Assembly (NCBI RefSeq): GCF_009176645.1
Contig: NZ_AP019007.1
Coordinates: 3,348,001-3,412,000, forward strand
Reading direction: 5' to 3'
DNA: 64,000 nucleotides
Source of the DNA: Enterobacter oligotrophicus
GTDB taxonomy: Bacteria > Pseudomonadota > Gammaproteobacteria > Enterobacterales > Enterobacteriaceae
Part shown: positions 8,470-18,972 of the stretch, one piece after another
Layout of the letters: the number at the start of each line of letters is the position of its first letter
How positions within the stretch are numbered: position 1 is the stretch's first letter
Position numbers and translations under genes: made by a program
Notes under the pieces: generated by a model
Told to the model about the DNA's origin: nothing
What the model saw: only the letters and a program-made list of their open reading frames with translations
Databases searched by the model: none

Positions 8470-9360
8470 TCATAGCTCAGCGCAACGCATTTGAGAATGC
8501 TGGATTTTTGGCACGTCTTTTAGGGCCCAGTTGGCCGTCGCCATTTTCAGCAATTCATCAACAGAGAGATCCTGCCATTCATTCGTTACATTCTGGTTGA
8601 GAAATCGCAGCGCGTCGATTAATACAGGCCGTGGATCGCCCTCAGGCAGGGCAGGGGCGTGATTCTGCTTCGACAGTTTATTGCCCTGCTCGTTGACCGC
8701 CAGCGGCAGATGAATGTAATCCGGTGCCGTCCAGCCAAACTGGTGGTAGAGCGATATTTGCCGCACGGTAGGTTCAACCAGATCCGCTCCGCGCACAATT
8801 TCCGTCACCCCCTGGAAATGGTCATCCACGACCACCGCCAGATTGTAAGCAAACAGACCGTCGCGACGATGGATAATAAAATCCTCCCGCGCCAGGCGTT
8901 CATCCGCCTGAATCTCACCGGTCAGCAAATCATTAAAATGGGTGACGGGAGCGCGCTGTATTATACGCACGGCCGCATTTTCAGGGCCATTTTTAAGCGT
9001 GCGGCAATGACCATCATAAACGCCACCCACGCTCTGAATACGTGCGCGGGAGCAGGTGCAGTAGTAAGACAATCCTTGCTTATAGAGCCACGCCAGACGT
9101 TCCCGGTAGGCGTCATGACGCTGAGACTGCCAAAGCACGTCGCCGTCCCAGTGAAGACCGTAATGTTCCAGCTGACGCAGGATGGTTTCTGCTGCACCGG
9201 GAACTTCACGGGGGGGATCAATATCTTCAATACGCACGAGCCATTTTCCCTGACTGGCGCGAGCCTGCAGGTAGCTGCCGAGCGCGGCAATTAACGAGCC
9301 GAAGTGTAATTCACCGGAAGGAGATGGCGCGAAGCGCCCGATATAGTGTGATTCAGACAT
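8470..9360 (-). CDS. gluQ: Glutamyl-Q tRNA(Asp) synthetase
   Basis: GluQ activates glutamate and attaches it to the queuosine at the wobble position of tRNA(Asp). It is a truncated glutamyl-tRNA synthetase homologue without the anticodon-binding domain. It has 296 aa. The HIGH-type motif is HFGS within [16 protein letters not shown] Cys cluster (YYCTCSR, then YDGHC) forms the zinc site around residues 100-120, and the KMSKS equivalent is NKLSKQNH. It lies between dksA and pcnB on the minus strand, as in E. coli, and is separated from dksA by a hairpin. Confidence 0.97.
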   Translation of the reverse strand: MSESHYIGRFAPSPSGELHFGSLIAALGSYLQARASQGKWLVRIEDIDPPREVPGAAETILRQLEHYGLHWDGDVLWQSQRHDAYRERLAWLYKQGLSYYCTCSRARIQSVGGVYDGHCRTLKNGPENAAVRIIQRAPVTHFNDLLTGEIQADERLAREDFIIHRRDGLFAYNLAVVVDDHFQGVTEIVRGADLVEPTVRQISLYHQFGWTAPDYIHLPLAVNEQGNKLSKQNHAPALPEGDPRPVLIDALRFLNQNVTNEWQDLSVDELLKMATANWALKDVPKIQHSQMRCAEL

Positions 9361-9372
9361 ATCAACAGTAAC

Positions 9373-9395
9373 AAGGCGGGAGGAACTCCCGCCTT
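9373..9395 (-). terminator. Hairpin between dksA and gluQ
   Basis: AAGGCGGGAG (9373-9382) pairs fully with CTCCCGCCTT (9386-9395) around a three-base loop, 24 nt after the dksA stop. The T-run on the minus side is only two bases, so read-through into gluQ is likely. E. coli has a comparable hairpin that limits gluQ expression. Confidence 0.65.
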
Positions 9396-9419
9396 TGTAG
9401 TGTGTTTAGAAGGCTGGAA

Positions 9420-9875
9420 TTAACCAGCCATCTGTTTTTCGCGAATTTCTGCCAGCGTCTTACAGTCGATGCACAGGTCGGCGGTTGGACGCGCTTCCAG
9501 GCGACGAATGCCGATTTCAACACCGCAGGATTCGCAGTAGCCAAAATCTTCGTCCTCAACCTTTTTCAGCGTTTTTTCGATCTTTTTGATCAGTTTGCGT
9601 TCGCGGTCACGGTTACGCAGTTCAAGGCTGAACTCTTCTTCCTGAGCGGCACGGTCCACCGGGTCCGGGAAGTTGGCAGCTTCATCCTGCATATGTGTAA
9701 CGGTGCGATCGACTTCATCCCTGAGTTGATTACGCCATGCTTCAAGAATACGCTTGAAGTGCGACAGCTGGGCTTCGTTCATATACTCTTCGCCCGGCTT
9801 CTCTTGATACGGCTCCACCCCAGCGATGGCGAGAATACTCAGGGACGATGTTTTACGGTTTTGCCCTTCTTGCAT
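9420..9875 (-). CDS. dksA: RNA polymerase-binding transcription factor DksA
   Basis: DksA binds in the RNA polymerase secondary channel and works with ppGpp in the stringent response, repressing rRNA and activating amino-acid promoters. It has 151 aa from ATG 9875, which follows AAGGAG; an in-frame upstream ATG at 9893 is less likely. The coiled-coil tip residues Asp71 and Asp74 are present in [11 protein letters not shown]. The zinc-finger cysteines are 114, 117, 135 and 138. The sequence is nearly identical to E. coli DksA. The stringently controlled rpsB promoter in this same window is a plausible target. Confidence 0.99.
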   Translation of the reverse strand: MQEGQNRKTSSLSILAIAGVEPYQEKPGEEYMNEAQLSHFKRILEAWRNQLRDEVDRTVTHMQDEAANFPDPVDRAAQEEEFSLELRNRDRERKLIKKIEKTLKKVEDEDFGYCESCGVEIGIRRLEARPTADLCIDCKTLAEIREKQMAG

Positions 9876-10051
9876 GTTGCTTCTCCTTAACACGCACTAT
9901 CGATCCCCGTGTTGGGGGAAAAATCAGGTCGCTATAAATAGCAGATGCTTTTCCGTATGGCAATTATCTAAACGTAACACTTGACAAGCCTGTGAGGAAA
10001 AGCGTATTTGCGCACGCGGCCAGAACACTTAATAGTCAATCGTCTACTCCC

Positions 10052-10756
10052 TTATAAGACAATGGGAAGAGAGGATCTCAGAGTCATATTATCGGCAGAA
10101 AGTTCCGCTTTATAAGCGAAAACCTCTACCCCCTGCTTTTGTGCCTCATTCAACAATTGCGCGTATTTAGGATCAATATGGCGGGCGGGAGAGAAACGTT
10201 CAATGGCTGAGTGCAAAACTGCAAACAGCAAAACGGCGCGTTTGCCCGCCGCCGCTACACTCATTAGCTCTCGCAGATGCTTCTGACCACGTAGCGTTAC
10301 CGCATCCGGAAAGAAGCCGTTTTCCTGTTCCGCTAACGTCACTGATTTGACTTCAATATAGCACTCAGGACGGTCTTCCGCCTGTAACATAAAGTCAATT
10401 CTGCTGCCTTCATCGCCATATTTCACTTCACTTTTTTGCGTACCATAACCTACCAGTTCGGGAAGCGTGCCATTCGTAAGCGCCTCTTTAACGAGTTGAT
10501 TTGCGCGCAATGTATTCACACAAATAAATGCCCCTTGTTGGGTCTGCGTCATCTCCCAGGTATGGGGATATTTGCGTTTAGTATTTTCTGATGTGGAATA
10601 CCAGACCGTGTCACCGGGAGTGGCGCAGCCGGTCATCGCGCCAGTATTCGGGCAGTGCAGGGTTAAGTGCACACCTTCTGGCGTGACCACATCAGCAAGG
10701 AAGCGCTTATAGCGCTGGATCAGCGTGGCGTGCTGTAAAGCGGGACTAAACTTCAT
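10052..10756 (-). CDS. sfsA: DNA-binding/nuclease-like protein SfsA
   Basis: SfsA was named for stimulating maltose fermentation when overexpressed, and its molecular role is poorly defined. The 234-aa protein matches the family along its length. Its N-terminal region resembles an OB-type DNA-binding fold. The C-terminal half carries a PD-(D/E)XK-like arrangement, RIDFMLQAE followed by [10 protein letters not shown] near residues 120-140, so a nuclease activity is possible. Its start lies inside the end of thpR (11-nt overlap), and dksA follows 176 nt downstream, the same order as E. coli. Confidence 0.95.
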   Translation of the reverse strand: MKFSPALQHATLIQRYKRFLADVVTPEGVHLTLHCPNTGAMTGCATPGDTVWYSTSENTKRKYPHTWEMTQTQQGAFICVNTLRANQLVKEALTNGTLPELVGYGTQKSEVKYGDEGSRIDFMLQAEDRPECYIEVKSVTLAEQENGFFPDAVTLRGQKHLRELMSVAAAGKRAVLLFAVLHSAIERFSPARHIDPKYAQLLNEAQKQGVEVFAYKAELSADNMTLRSSLPIVL

Positions 10757-11300
10757 CAGAGTTCCTTAGGGTGTCGCTCAGCGTCCAGCGCTGTAGCGGC
10801 GTGTATCGGGTGCGTCCTTGTGCAAAGACAGATTCGTAAAGCGCGAAGTCTTTCACCGGAAAGGACCAGTGAAAGCCAGGCGGTGGAATGGCAACGGCCC
10901 GACCCGCATCGCGCAGCAGGGTGATATGAGGATGAAACGGCTGTGGGCTTTGGTAGCAGCCGCTACGGGCCGCCTGCGCGCGGAGCATACTGGCGAGCTG
11001 TAATAACCCGCGAGGCGGCTGGCGCGTCCCCAGCCAGACCACGCGGGAGCGCAGCCACTGTCCGGCATCATCAAGCTGCAGCGTAAATTCAGGCTGGGAA
11101 ATACGTCCGGCCAGTGCGGCTAAGGCGCGCTGTTTTTCGGCGGTTACATCGCCCAGAAAGGCCAGCGTCAGGTGCAGATTCGCGGCGACGACAGGGCGTC
11201 CCGCTTCCGGCGGGAAGTGTTCAGCGCGCCAGCGGACGATTTGTCGCTGAAGGGGGGCGGGCAGTTCAATGGCAAAAAACAGTCGTTTCGACTCAGACAT
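10746..11300 (-). CDS. thpR: RNA 2',3'-cyclic phosphodiesterase (2H family, LigT/ThpR)
   Basis: ThpR hydrolyses RNA 2',3'-cyclic phosphodiester ends and can ligate tRNA half-molecules in vitro. It has 184 aa from ATG 11300. Both catalytic HxT motifs of the 2H superfamily are present: His43-Leu-Thr45 in [10 protein letters not shown] and His125-Ile-Thr127 in [23 protein letters not shown] is the conserved N-terminus; the frame extends upstream only as an unsupported ORF, and the ribosome site is weak. It overlaps sfsA by 11 nt and is divergent from hrpB across a 73-bp gap. The C-terminus is a few residues longer than in E. coli. Confidence 0.95.
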   Translation of the reverse strand: MSESKRLFFAIELPAPLQRQIVRWRAEHFPPEAGRPVVAANLHLTLAFLGDVTAEKQRALAALAGRISQPEFTLQLDDAGQWLRSRVVWLGTRQPPRGLLQLASMLRAQAARSGCYQSPQPFHPHITLLRDAGRAVAIPPPGFHWSFPVKDFALYESVFAQGRTRYTPLQRWTLSDTLRNSDEV

Positions 11301-11373
11301 ACGGAGGACTCGGTAATGGTATGCGCCGATGCTACAATGTACGCCGACTAATGTTAACCCTCTGGAGTTGTTA

Positions 11374-13803
11374 GTGTCCTCATTGCCGGTCGCCGTCGTC
11401 CTTCCTGAGCTTCTCGCTGCCTTACAACATGCCCCGCAGGTTTTGCTGAATGCCCCCACGGGTGCCGGTAAATCGACCTGGCTGCCGATTCAGCTTCTGA
11501 AAGACGGGAATATCAGCGGGAAAATTATCCTGCTGGAGCCGCGCAGGCTGGCCGCGCGCAACGTGGCACAGCGCCTGGCGGAACTGCTTAACGAAAAACC
11601 GGGCGAGACGGTAGGCTATCGAATGCGTGCCGAAAATTGTGTCGGTCCGTCCACGCGGCTGGAGGTGGTCACCGAGGGAATTCTTACCCGCATGTTGCAA
11701 AACGATCCTGAACTGACCGGCGTCGGGCTGGTGATTCTGGATGAATTTCACGAACGTAGCCTGCAGGCGGATCTGGCGCTGGCGTTGTTGCTGGATGTGC
11801 AGCAGGGGCTGCGTGACGATCTCCGGCTGCTGATCATGTCGGCGACGCTCGATAATGAACGGCTGCAGCAGGCGTTACCTGACGCGCCGGTTATCTCCTC
11901 CGAAGGACGTGCTTTTCCGGTTGAGCGCCGCTACCAGACGCTTTCAGCACATCAACGTTTTGACGACGCGGTTGCTATCGCGACCGCAGAACTGCTGCGT
12001 CAGGAATCCGGCTCGTTGCTGCTATTTTTACCCGGTGTGGGTGAAATTCAGCGCGTACAGGAGCAGCTGGCTTCCCGCGTGGGCAACGACGTTGTGCTTT
12101 GCCCGCTCTACGGCGCACTGTCGTTAAACGATCAGCGCAAGGCCATCCTTCCTGCACCCGCGGGGCAGCGTAAAGTGGTGCTGGCAACCAATATCGCCGA
12201 AACCAGTTTGACCATCGAAGGGATTCGCCTGGTGGTGGATAGCGCTCAGGAGAGGGTCGCGAGCTTCGATCCGCGTACCGGGCTGACCAAACTGCTGACG
12301 CAACGGATAAGCCAGGCGTCGATGGTACAGCGCGCGGGCCGTGCAGGGCGGCTTGAGCCGGGGATTTGTCTGCATTTGATCAGCGCGGAGCAGGCAGAGC
12401 GCGCTGCACTGCAGAGTACGCCGGAAATTTTACACAGCGATCTCTCTGCTCTGGTTCTGGATCTGCTGCAATGGGGGTGTCCTGATCCGGCTCAACTGAC
12501 CTGGCTCAATCCGCTGCCCGCCGTGAACCTCGCGGCGGCACGCGCGTTGCTGGTTCAGCTTGGCGCGTTGAAAGATGAACGCCTGACGCCGCGCGGCCAG
12601 AAAATGGCGGCGCTGGGAAATGAGCCTCGCCTGGCAGCCATGCTGATAACCGCGAACGGAGAGGATGAAATTGCCACGGCGGCGAAGCTGACGGCTATTC
12701 TTGAGGAGCCGCCGCGTGGGGGAAATTGCGACCTGGCGCTGGCCTTTTCGCGCAATCAGAGCAACTGGCAGCAGCGGGCGCAGCAGCTTTGCAAGCGGCT
12801 AAACTGCCGCGATGGCGCGCCGGACAGCGATAAAATGGCCGTCCTTCTGGCGCAGGCTTTCCCGGACAGGATCGCCCGTCGACGGGGGATAGATGGGCGT
12901 TACCAGCTGGCAAACGGCATGGGCGCTATGCTGGACAGCGACGATGCCCTGACGCGCCATGAGTGGTTAATTGCCCCGTTATTGTTGCAGGGTAGCCACT
13001 CGCCGGACGCGCGCATTTTGCAGGCGATTGCGGTAGATATCGACACCCTGACGCGCCGTTGTTCGCAACTGCTCCAGCAATCCGATAGTGTGGAATGGGA
13101 CGACGCGCAGGGCACGCTGAAGGCATTCCGTCGTAGCCAGATTGGCAAACTGATTCTGGGCAGCAGACCGCTGGCAAAGCCGTCGGAAGACGAGCTGCAC
13201 CAGGCGATGCTAAACGGCATACGGGAAAAAGGGCTGAGCGTGCTGAACTGGACGCCAGACGCTGAACAGTACCGTATTCGTCTGCACTGTGCTGCGCGCT
13301 GGCTGCCAGAGTATAGCTGGCCTGCAGTAGATGATGAGACGTTACTGGCCTCGCTTGAGACGTGGCTACTGCCGCAAATGAGCGGTGTTCACTCGCTGCG
13401 GGCGCTAAAAGCACTTGATGTTAAGGCGGCGTTACAGAATTTACTGGACTGGTCATTACGTCAACGTCTGGATAGTGAACTGCCAGGGCATTACACTGTG
13501 CCGACCGGAAGCCGGATTGCCATTCGATATCATGAGGATAATCCCCCGGCGCTGGCGGTACGGATGCAGGAGATGTTTGGCGAGGCGACCACACCGTCAA
13601 TCGCCGAAGGGCGCGTTCCTTTGGTGCTCGAGCTGTTGTCGCCAGCACATCGCCCGCTGCAGATCACCCGTGATCTGAGCGCGTTCTGGGCGGGAAGCTA
13701 TCGTGACGTGCAAAAAGAGATGAAAGGACGTTATCCCAAACACGTCTGGCCGGACGATCCGGCTAATACCGCGCCGACACGGCGGACAAAGAAATATTCG
13801 TAG
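11374..13803 (+). CDS. hrpB: DEAH-box ATP-dependent helicase HrpB
   Basis: HrpB is a large DEAH-box RNA helicase-like protein of uncertain cellular role. From GTG 11374 it has 809 aa. The GTG follows TCTGGAG at good spacing and begins the conserved (V/M)SSLPVAVVLPELL. An upstream ATG at 11329 has no ribosome site. Motifs in order are Walker A TGAGKST (residues 29-35), DEFH (motif II) in VILDEFHERS, SAT (motif III), and the arginine-finger motif QRAGRAGR. A helicase-associated domain and the conserved HrpB C-terminal region, ending PTRRTKKYS, follow. It is monocistronic by position, with a dispersed repeat just after the stop. Confidence 0.97.
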   Translation: MSSLPVAVVLPELLAALQHAPQVLLNAPTGAGKSTWLPIQLLKDGNISGKIILLEPRRLAARNVAQRLAELLNEKPGETVGYRMRAENCVGPSTRLEVVTEGILTRMLQNDPELTGVGLVILDEFHERSLQADLALALLLDVQQGLRDDLRLLIMSATLDNERLQQALPDAPVISSEGRAFPVERRYQTLSAHQRFDDAVAIATAELLRQESGSLLLFLPGVGEIQRVQEQLASRVGNDVVLCPLYGALSLNDQRKAILPAPAGQRKVVLATNIAETSLTIEGIRLVVDSAQERVASFDPRTGLTKLLTQRISQASMVQRAGRAGRLEPGICLHLISAEQAERAALQSTPEILHSDLSALVLDLLQWGCPDPAQLTWLNPLPAVNLAAARALLVQLGALKDERLTPRGQKMAALGNEPRLAAMLITANGEDEIATAAKLTAILEEPPRGGNCDLALAFSRNQSNWQQRAQQLCKRLNCRDGAPDSDKMAVLLAQAFPDRIARRRGIDGRYQLANGMGAMLDSDDALTRHEWLIAPLLLQGSHSPDARILQAIAVDIDTLTRRCSQLLQQSDSVEWDDAQGTLKAFRRSQIGKLILGSRPLAKPSEDELHQAMLNGIREKGLSVLNWTPDAEQYRIRLHCAARWLPEYSWPAVDDETLLASLETWLLPQMSGVHSLRALKALDVKAALQNLLDWSLRQRLDSELPGHYTVPTGSRIAIRYHEDNPPALAVRMQEMFGEATTPSIAEGRVPLVLELLSPAHRPLQITRDLSAFWAGSYRDVQKEMKGRYPKHVWPDDPANTAPTRRTKKYS

Positions 13804-13815
13804 TGGGGCAAATGT

Positions 13816-13863
13816 GGGCTGATGCCCTCACCCCGGCCTTCTCCCACAGGGAGAGGGAGAAAA
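13816..13863. repeat. 48-bp dispersed intergenic repeat, copy A
   Basis: The element starts GGGCTGATGCCCTCACC and contains a CTCCC-ACA-GGGAG hairpin followed by AGGGAGAAAA. It matches copy B at 26030-26077 at 46 of 48 positions. It lies 12 nt after the hrpB stop, in the gap before mrcB. Placement just after a stop codon and the internal palindrome suggest a REP-like or miniature repeat that can act in mRNA 3' ends. Confidence 0.8.
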
Positions 13864-13948
13864 CCAATTTTGAGAGATTTCTTCTTTCACAGGTCAGTGG
13901 AAGAAAAGAAAATCGGGCCCTTGCGCCTGAAAGTTGCGGAGAAAAAGC

Positions 13949-16471
13949 ATGGCGGGGAATGACCGCGAGCCAATAGGACGTAAGGGAAAACCCACGCGTC
14001 CGGCGAAAGAAAAGGTGAGCCGTCGTCGCCTCAGAGATGAGGAGTATGACGATGACTATGAAGACGATTATGAGGATGAAGAACCGATGCCACGTAAAGG
14101 AAAAGGCAAAGGGCGTAAGCCTCGTGGTAAGCGCGGCTGGTTCTGGCTGCTGCTGAAGCTGTTCATTGTTTTTGTTGTGCTGATCGCGATTTACGGCGTC
14201 TATCTGGATCAGAAGATCCGCAGCCGTATAGACGGGAAAGTCTGGCAGTTACCTGCTGCGGTTTATGGCCGCATGGTGAACCTTGAGCCGGATATGCCCA
14301 TTAGCAAGAACGAGATGGTGAAACTGCTGCAGGCCACGCAGTATCGTCAGGTCACAAAGATGACGCGTCCTGGCGAATTTACCGTGCAGGCGAAAAGCAT
14401 TGAGATGATCCGCCGCCCGTTCGACTTCCCGGACAGCAAAGAGGGGCAGGTGCGGGCGCGTCTGACCTTTGATGGCGATCGTCTGGAAACCATCGAGAAC
14501 ATGGATAACAACCGCCAGTTCGGTTTCTTCCGTCTCGACCCGCGTTTGATCACCATGCTCTCGTCGGCGAACGGCGAGCAACGTCTGTTCGTGGCGCGTA
14601 ACGGCTTCCCGGATCTGCTGGTGGATACCCTGCTGGCAACCGAAGACCGCCACTTCTACGAGCACGATGGCATCAGTCTTTACTCCATCGGCCGTGCGGT
14701 GCTGGCGAACCTGACCGCGGGCCGTACCGTGCAGGGGGCAAGTACGCTGACCCAGCAGCTGGTGAAGAACCTGTTCCTCTCCAGCGAGCGCTCCTACTGG
14801 CGTAAAGCCAACGAAGCGTACATGGCCGTGCTGATGGACGCGCGCTACAGCAAGGATCGTATTCTTGAGCTGTATATGAACGAGGTTTACCTCGGTCAGA
14901 GCGGTGATAACGAGATCCGCGGTTTCCCGCTGGCGAGCCTGTACTACTTTGGCCGTCCGGTGGAGGAGCTGAGCCTTGACCAGCAGGCGCTGCTGGTGGG
15001 CATGGTGAAAGGGGCGTCTATCTACAACCCGTGGCGTAACCCGAAACTGGCGCTGGAGCGTCGTAATCTGGTGCTGCGTCTGCTGCAACAACAGCAGATC
15101 ATTGACCAGGAACTGTATGACATGCTGAGCGCGCGTCCGCTGGGCGTTCAGCCGCGCGGCGGCGTGATCTCCCCGCAGCCTGCGTTTATGCAGATGGTGC
15201 GTCAGGAGTTGCAGGCTAAGCTCGGCGATAAGGTAAAAGATCTCTCCGGCGTGAAGATCTTCACCACCTTTGACTCCGTAGCGCAGGACGCGGCTGAAAA
15301 AGCGGCGGTTGAAGGCATTCCGGTCCTGAAGAAACAGCGCAAGCTGAGCGATCTGGAAACCGCGATGGTGGTTGTGGATCGTAATACCGGCGAAGTGCGC
15401 GCGATGGTCGGCGGTGCCGAGCCACAGTATGCGGGCTACAACCGTGCCATGCAGGCGCGTCGTTCGATTGGTTCTCTGGCAAAACCGGCGACCTATCTCA
15501 CCGCGCTGAGCCAGCCGAACATGTATCGTCTGAACACCTGGATTGCCGATGCGCCAATCTCCCTGCGCCAGCCAAACGGCCAGGTGTGGGCCCCGCAGAA
15601 CGACGATAAACAGTTCAGCGGCCAGGTGATGTTGGTGGATGCGCTGACCCGCTCCATGAACGTACCAACGGTTAACCTGGGGATGGCGCTTGGGCTGCCG
15701 GCTATCGTGGATACCTGGCAGAAGCTGGGCGTGCCGAAAGATCAGCTTCATCCGGTGCCTGCGATGATCCTGGGGGCGCTTAACCTGACGCCAATCGAAG
15801 TGGCGCAGGCGTTCCAGACTATCGCCAGCGGCGGTAACCGCGCACCGCTCTCTGCGCTGCGTTCGGTGATTGCTGAAGATGGTTCCGTGCTGTACCAGAG
15901 CTTCCCGCAGGCAGAACGCGCTGTTCCGGCGCAGGCGGCCTATATGACCCTGTGGACCATGCAGCAGGTGGTGCAGCGTGGTACAGGGCGTCAGCTGGGT
16001 GCGAAATATCCAGGCCTGCATCTGGCGGGGAAAACCGGGACCACCAACAACAACGTTGATACCTGGTTCGCCGGTATTGATGGCCGTGAAGTGGTGATCA
16101 CCTGGGTGGGGCGTGACAACAACCAGCCGACCAAACTGTATGGTGCGAGCGGGGCGATGTCGATTTACCAGCGCTATCTGGCGAATCAGTCCCCGGTGCC
16201 GCTGAACCTGGTTGCGCCAGAAGATATCGTCGATATGGGTGTGGATGATTCCGGTAACTTCATCTGCGGTGGCGGTATGCGCACGCTGCCTGTATGGACA
16301 ACGAATCCTGACGCGCTGTGCCAGCAGAGTCAGCCTGAACAGCCGACGGGCAACCCGTTTGAGCAGTCTTCTCAACCGCAGCAGCCGCAGCAGCAACCGG
16401 CGCAGCAGAACGAGAAGAAAGACAGTGACGGTGTTGCTGGCTGGATCAAGGATATGTTTGGCGGTAACTAA
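13949..16471 (+). CDS. mrcB: Penicillin-binding protein 1b (bifunctional glycosyltransferase/transpeptidase)
   Basis: PBP1b polymerises lipid II into glycan strands and crosslinks them. It is anchored in the inner membrane and activated by LpoB. It has 840 aa from ATG 13949, which follows GCGGAG; the TTG at 13934 is an alternative of the long form. A cytoplasmic tail of about 60 residues holds a striking Asp/Glu/Tyr-rich run and then Lys/Arg-rich segments. One membrane helix follows (about residues 64-87), then the UB2H domain. The GT51 domain has [11 protein letters not shown] with its catalytic Glu, and the transpeptidase has Ser-x-x-Lys in GSLAKPAT and KTGTTNN. The Gln/Pro-rich C-terminus matches E. 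coli. A strong terminator follows. Confidence 0.98.
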   Translation: MAGNDREPIGRKGKPTRPAKEKVSRRRLRDEEYDDDYEDDYEDEEPMPRKGKGKGRKPRGKRGWFWLLLKLFIVFVVLIAIYGVYLDQKIRSRIDGKVWQLPAAVYGRMVNLEPDMPISKNEMVKLLQATQYRQVTKMTRPGEFTVQAKSIEMIRRPFDFPDSKEGQVRARLTFDGDRLETIENMDNNRQFGFFRLDPRLITMLSSANGEQRLFVARNGFPDLLVDTLLATEDRHFYEHDGISLYSIGRAVLANLTAGRTVQGASTLTQQLVKNLFLSSERSYWRKANEAYMAVLMDARYSKDRILELYMNEVYLGQSGDNEIRGFPLASLYYFGRPVEELSLDQQALLVGMVKGASIYNPWRNPKLALERRNLVLRLLQQQQIIDQELYDMLSARPLGVQPRGGVISPQPAFMQMVRQELQAKLGDKVKDLSGVKIFTTFDSVAQDAAEKAAVEGIPVLKKQRKLSDLETAMVVVDRNTGEVRAMVGGAEPQYAGYNRAMQARRSIGSLAKPATYLTALSQPNMYRLNTWIADAPISLRQPNGQVWAPQNDDKQFSGQVMLVDALTRSMNVPTVNLGMALGLPAIVDTWQKLGVPKDQLHPVPAMILGALNLTPIEVAQAFQTIASGGNRAPLSALRSVIAEDGSVLYQSFPQAERAVPAQAAYMTLWTMQQVVQRGTGRQLGAKYPGLHLAGKTGTTNNNVDTWFAGIDGREVVITWVGRDNNQPTKLYGASGAMSIYQRYLANQSPVPLNLVAPEDIVDMGVDDSGNFICGGGMRTLPVWTTNPDALCQQSQPEQPTGNPFEQSSQPQQPQQQPAQQNEKKDSDGVAGWIKDMFGGN

Positions 16472-16478
16472 CCCTCAA

Positions 16479-16511
16479 AATACCCCCTTATTCGTAAGGG
16501 GGTATTTTTTC
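16479..16511 (+). terminator. Rho-independent terminator after mrcB
   Basis: AATACCCCCTTA (16479-16490) pairs with TAAGGGGGTATT (16495-16506) around a TTCG tetraloop, followed by a T-run. It starts 8 nt after the mrcB stop. This is a canonical intrinsic terminator separating mrcB from the iron-regulated fhu operon. Confidence 0.93.
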
Positions 16512-16654
16512 ACCTGTGATACCCATTTCCTTAACCCAAAATTCAACCCTTATTAACCTCACGTTCTCTCTTGTTTATTTCTTAAACCCTCAATTCTTGT
16601 AGGGCCGCATACTGCTTGCTATGCAGTCAGCGTTTCGCATATTATTCTGCGGTC

Positions 16655-16685
16655 ATAATAATAATTCTCGTTTACGTTATCATTC
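16655..16685 (+). promoter_or_regulatory. Fur-box-like operator upstream of fhuA
   Basis: The AT-rich stretch ATAATAATAATTCTCG followed by TTTACGTTATCATTC, 23-53 nt before the fhuA start, resembles the Fur consensus built from NAT(A/T)AT repeats. It is almost the same as the region upstream of E. coli fhuA. Iron repression of fhuACDB through Fur is well known. The match is by eye. Confidence 0.7.
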
Positions 16686-16707
16686 ACTCTTTCATCAGAG
16701 ATACATC

Positions 16708-18963
16708 ATGGCGCTTTCCAATACTGCTCAGCCAATTAATACGTCGCTGCGTAAAATCGCGGTCGTCGTCGCCACAGCGGTTGCCGGCATGTCTGCTTAT
16801 GCTCATGCAGCCGAAACCCCGAAAAAAGAAGAAACCATTACTGTTACTGCCGCACCGGCTTCACAGGAAAGTGCCTGGGGTCCTGCTGCAACGATTGCAG
16901 CAAGGCAGTCTGCAACCGCAACGAAAACAGATACGCCTATTCAAAAGGTGCCACAGTCTATTTCCGTAGTCACCGCCGAAGAGATGGCATTGCACCAGCC
17001 GAAATCGGTTAAAGAGGCGCTCAGCTATACGCCGGGCGTTGCTGTAGGAACGCGCGGCGCGTCCAACACCTATGATTACCTGATTATCCGCGGTTTCGCT
17101 GCCGACGGCCAAAGCCAGAACAACTATCTGGATGGCCTGAAGATGCAGGGCAACTTCTACAACGATGCGGTGATCGATCCTTATATGCTGGAACGCGCCG
17201 AAGTGATGCGCGGTCCGGTTTCCGTGCTTTACGGAAAGAGCAACCCAGGCGGCTTGCTGAACATGGTCAGTAAGCGTCCGACCACAGAGCCACTGAAAGA
17301 AATCCAGTTTAAAATGGGCACCAACAGCCTGTTCCAGACTGGCTTTGATTTTAGCGATGCGCTGGATGATGACGGTGTTTATTCTTACCGTTTAACCGGC
17401 CTGGCTCGCTCGGCAAATGCTCAGCAACAAGGTGCGGAAGAGCAACGTTACGCCATCGCGCCATCTTTCAGCTGGCGTCCGGATGACAAAACGAATTTCA
17501 CGTTCTTGTCTTATTTCCAGAACGAGCCTGAAACAGGTTATTACGGCTGGCTGCCGAAGGAAGGTACGGTGTCTCCGCTGCCAAACGGCAAGCGTCTGTC
17601 TACCGACTTTAACGAAGGTGCAGAAAACAACACCTATTCTCGTAACGAGAAAATGGTGGGCTACAGCTTCGATCATGAATTCAACGACACTTTCACGGTG
17701 CGTCAGAACTTACGTTATGCGCAGAATAAAGTGTCGCAAAAAAGCGTGTATGGATACGGTATGTGTTCCGATCCCCTCTATTCAGGCAACCCGGCAAGCA
17801 GCCCTTGTGCTGGCGTTCCGCAGTCTGAATGGGGCCACACGCTCACCCGTCAGTATGTTATTGATAATGAGAAATTAGAAAACTTCTCCGTTGATACTCA
17901 ACTGCAAAGCAAATTCGCTACCGGCTCACTGGATCACACCCTCCTGACCGGCGTTGATTTTATGCGTATGCGTAACGATATTGATTCCTGGTTTGGCTAT
18001 GCAGGCTCTGTTCCACCGTCTGACATCTATGATCTCGATCGCGGAGATTTTGATTTTGGTTCACACCCAGGCCCATCCGGTGCTTACCAGGTGTTAAACA
18101 AGCAGAAGCAAACGGGTCTGTATGTTCAGGATCAGATGCAGTGGGATAAAGTTCTGGTCACCCTCGGCGGTCGTTATGACTGGGCGAAGCAGGAATCCCT
18201 GAACCGCGTTTACGACACGAAAGATTCACGTGATGATAAAGAGTTTACCTGGCGTGGCGGCGTTAACTACCTGTTCGATAACGGCGTAACGCCTTACTTC
18301 AGCTACAGTGAATCCTTCGAACCTGCTTCTCAGACAGGGGCGAGCGGTAACATCTTTGCGCCATCTAAAGGCAAGCAGTACGAAGCGGGCGTGAAATACG
18401 TTCCGAACGATCGTCCAATTGTGATCACCGGTGCGGTGTATCAACTGACGAAAACCAACAACCTGATGGGGGACCCGGCAGGTTCGATCTTCTCGGTTGA
18501 AGGTGGTGAGATCCGTTCCCGTGGTGTGGAAATTGAAGCGAAAGCGGCACTGTCTGCGAGCGTTAACGTGGTGGGTTCTTATACCTATACCGATGCAGAA
18601 TACACCACCGACACCAACTACAAAGGCAATACGCCTGCGCAGGTGCCTAAACACATGGCATCCCTGTGGGGTGATTACACCCTCTTTGACGGTGCGCTGT
18701 CCGGTCTGACGCTGGGTACTGGCGTTCGTTATACCGGCTCCAGCAAAGGAGATCCGGCGAACACCTTCACGGTGGGCAGCTATACCCTGGTGGATGCGTT
18801 AGTTCGTTACGATCTGGCGCGTGTCGGGCTGGCGGGCTCCAACGTCGCGCTGCATGTGAACAACCTGTTCGATCGTGAGTACGTTGCCAGCTGCTTCAAC
18901 ACCTACGGTTGCTTCTGGGGTGCTGAACGTCAGGTTGTTGCCACGGCGACCTTCCGCTTCTAA
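16708..18963 (+). CDS. fhuA: TonB-dependent ferrichrome outer-membrane receptor
   Basis: FhuA imports ferrichrome across the outer membrane using TonB energy, and in relatives is also a phage and colicin M receptor. It has 751 aa from ATG 16708. The signal peptide ends in AHA before Ala-Glu. The TonB box is ETITVTAA about residues 42-49. The plug domain includes RGFAADGQSQNNYLDGL and VMRGPVSVLYGKSNPGG. A 22-strand barrel ends with the C-terminal aromatic TATFRF. The extracellular-loop Cys pair (MCSDPLYSGN...PCAG) and the late pair (SCFNTYGCF) are conserved. The frame extends upstream to 16621 through the Fur site, so 16708 is preferred. It is the first gene of fhuACDB. Confidence 0.98.
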   Translation: MALSNTAQPINTSLRKIAVVVATAVAGMSAYAHAAETPKKEETITVTAAPASQESAWGPAATIAARQSATATKTDTPIQKVPQSISVVTAEEMALHQPKSVKEALSYTPGVAVGTRGASNTYDYLIIRGFAADGQSQNNYLDGLKMQGNFYNDAVIDPYMLERAEVMRGPVSVLYGKSNPGGLLNMVSKRPTTEPLKEIQFKMGTNSLFQTGFDFSDALDDDGVYSYRLTGLARSANAQQQGAEEQRYAIAPSFSWRPDDKTNFTFLSYFQNEPETGYYGWLPKEGTVSPLPNGKRLSTDFNEGAENNTYSRNEKMVGYSFDHEFNDTFTVRQNLRYAQNKVSQKSVYGYGMCSDPLYSGNPASSPCAGVPQSEWGHTLTRQYVIDNEKLENFSVDTQLQSKFATGSLDHTLLTGVDFMRMRNDIDSWFGYAGSVPPSDIYDLDRGDFDFGSHPGPSGAYQVLNKQKQTGLYVQDQMQWDKVLVTLGGRYDWAKQESLNRVYDTKDSRDDKEFTWRGGVNYLFDNGVTPYFSYSESFEPASQTGASGNIFAPSKGKQYEAGVKYVPNDRPIVITGAVYQLTKTNNLMGDPAGSIFSVEGGEIRSRGVEIEAKAALSASVNVVGSYTYTDAEYTTDTNYKGNTPAQVPKHMASLWGDYTLFDGALSGLTLGTGVRYTGSSKGDPANTFTVGSYTLVDALVRYDLARVGLAGSNVALHVNNLFDREYVASCFNTYGCFWGAERQVVATATFRF

Positions 18964-18972
18964 TCTCTCTTT

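Noticed and set aside
14249..16396. A 715-codon open frame antisense to mrcB
   Set aside because: It lies fully opposite PBP1b, has no recognisable family, no ribosome site and a composition expected of the complement of a GC-rich biased gene.
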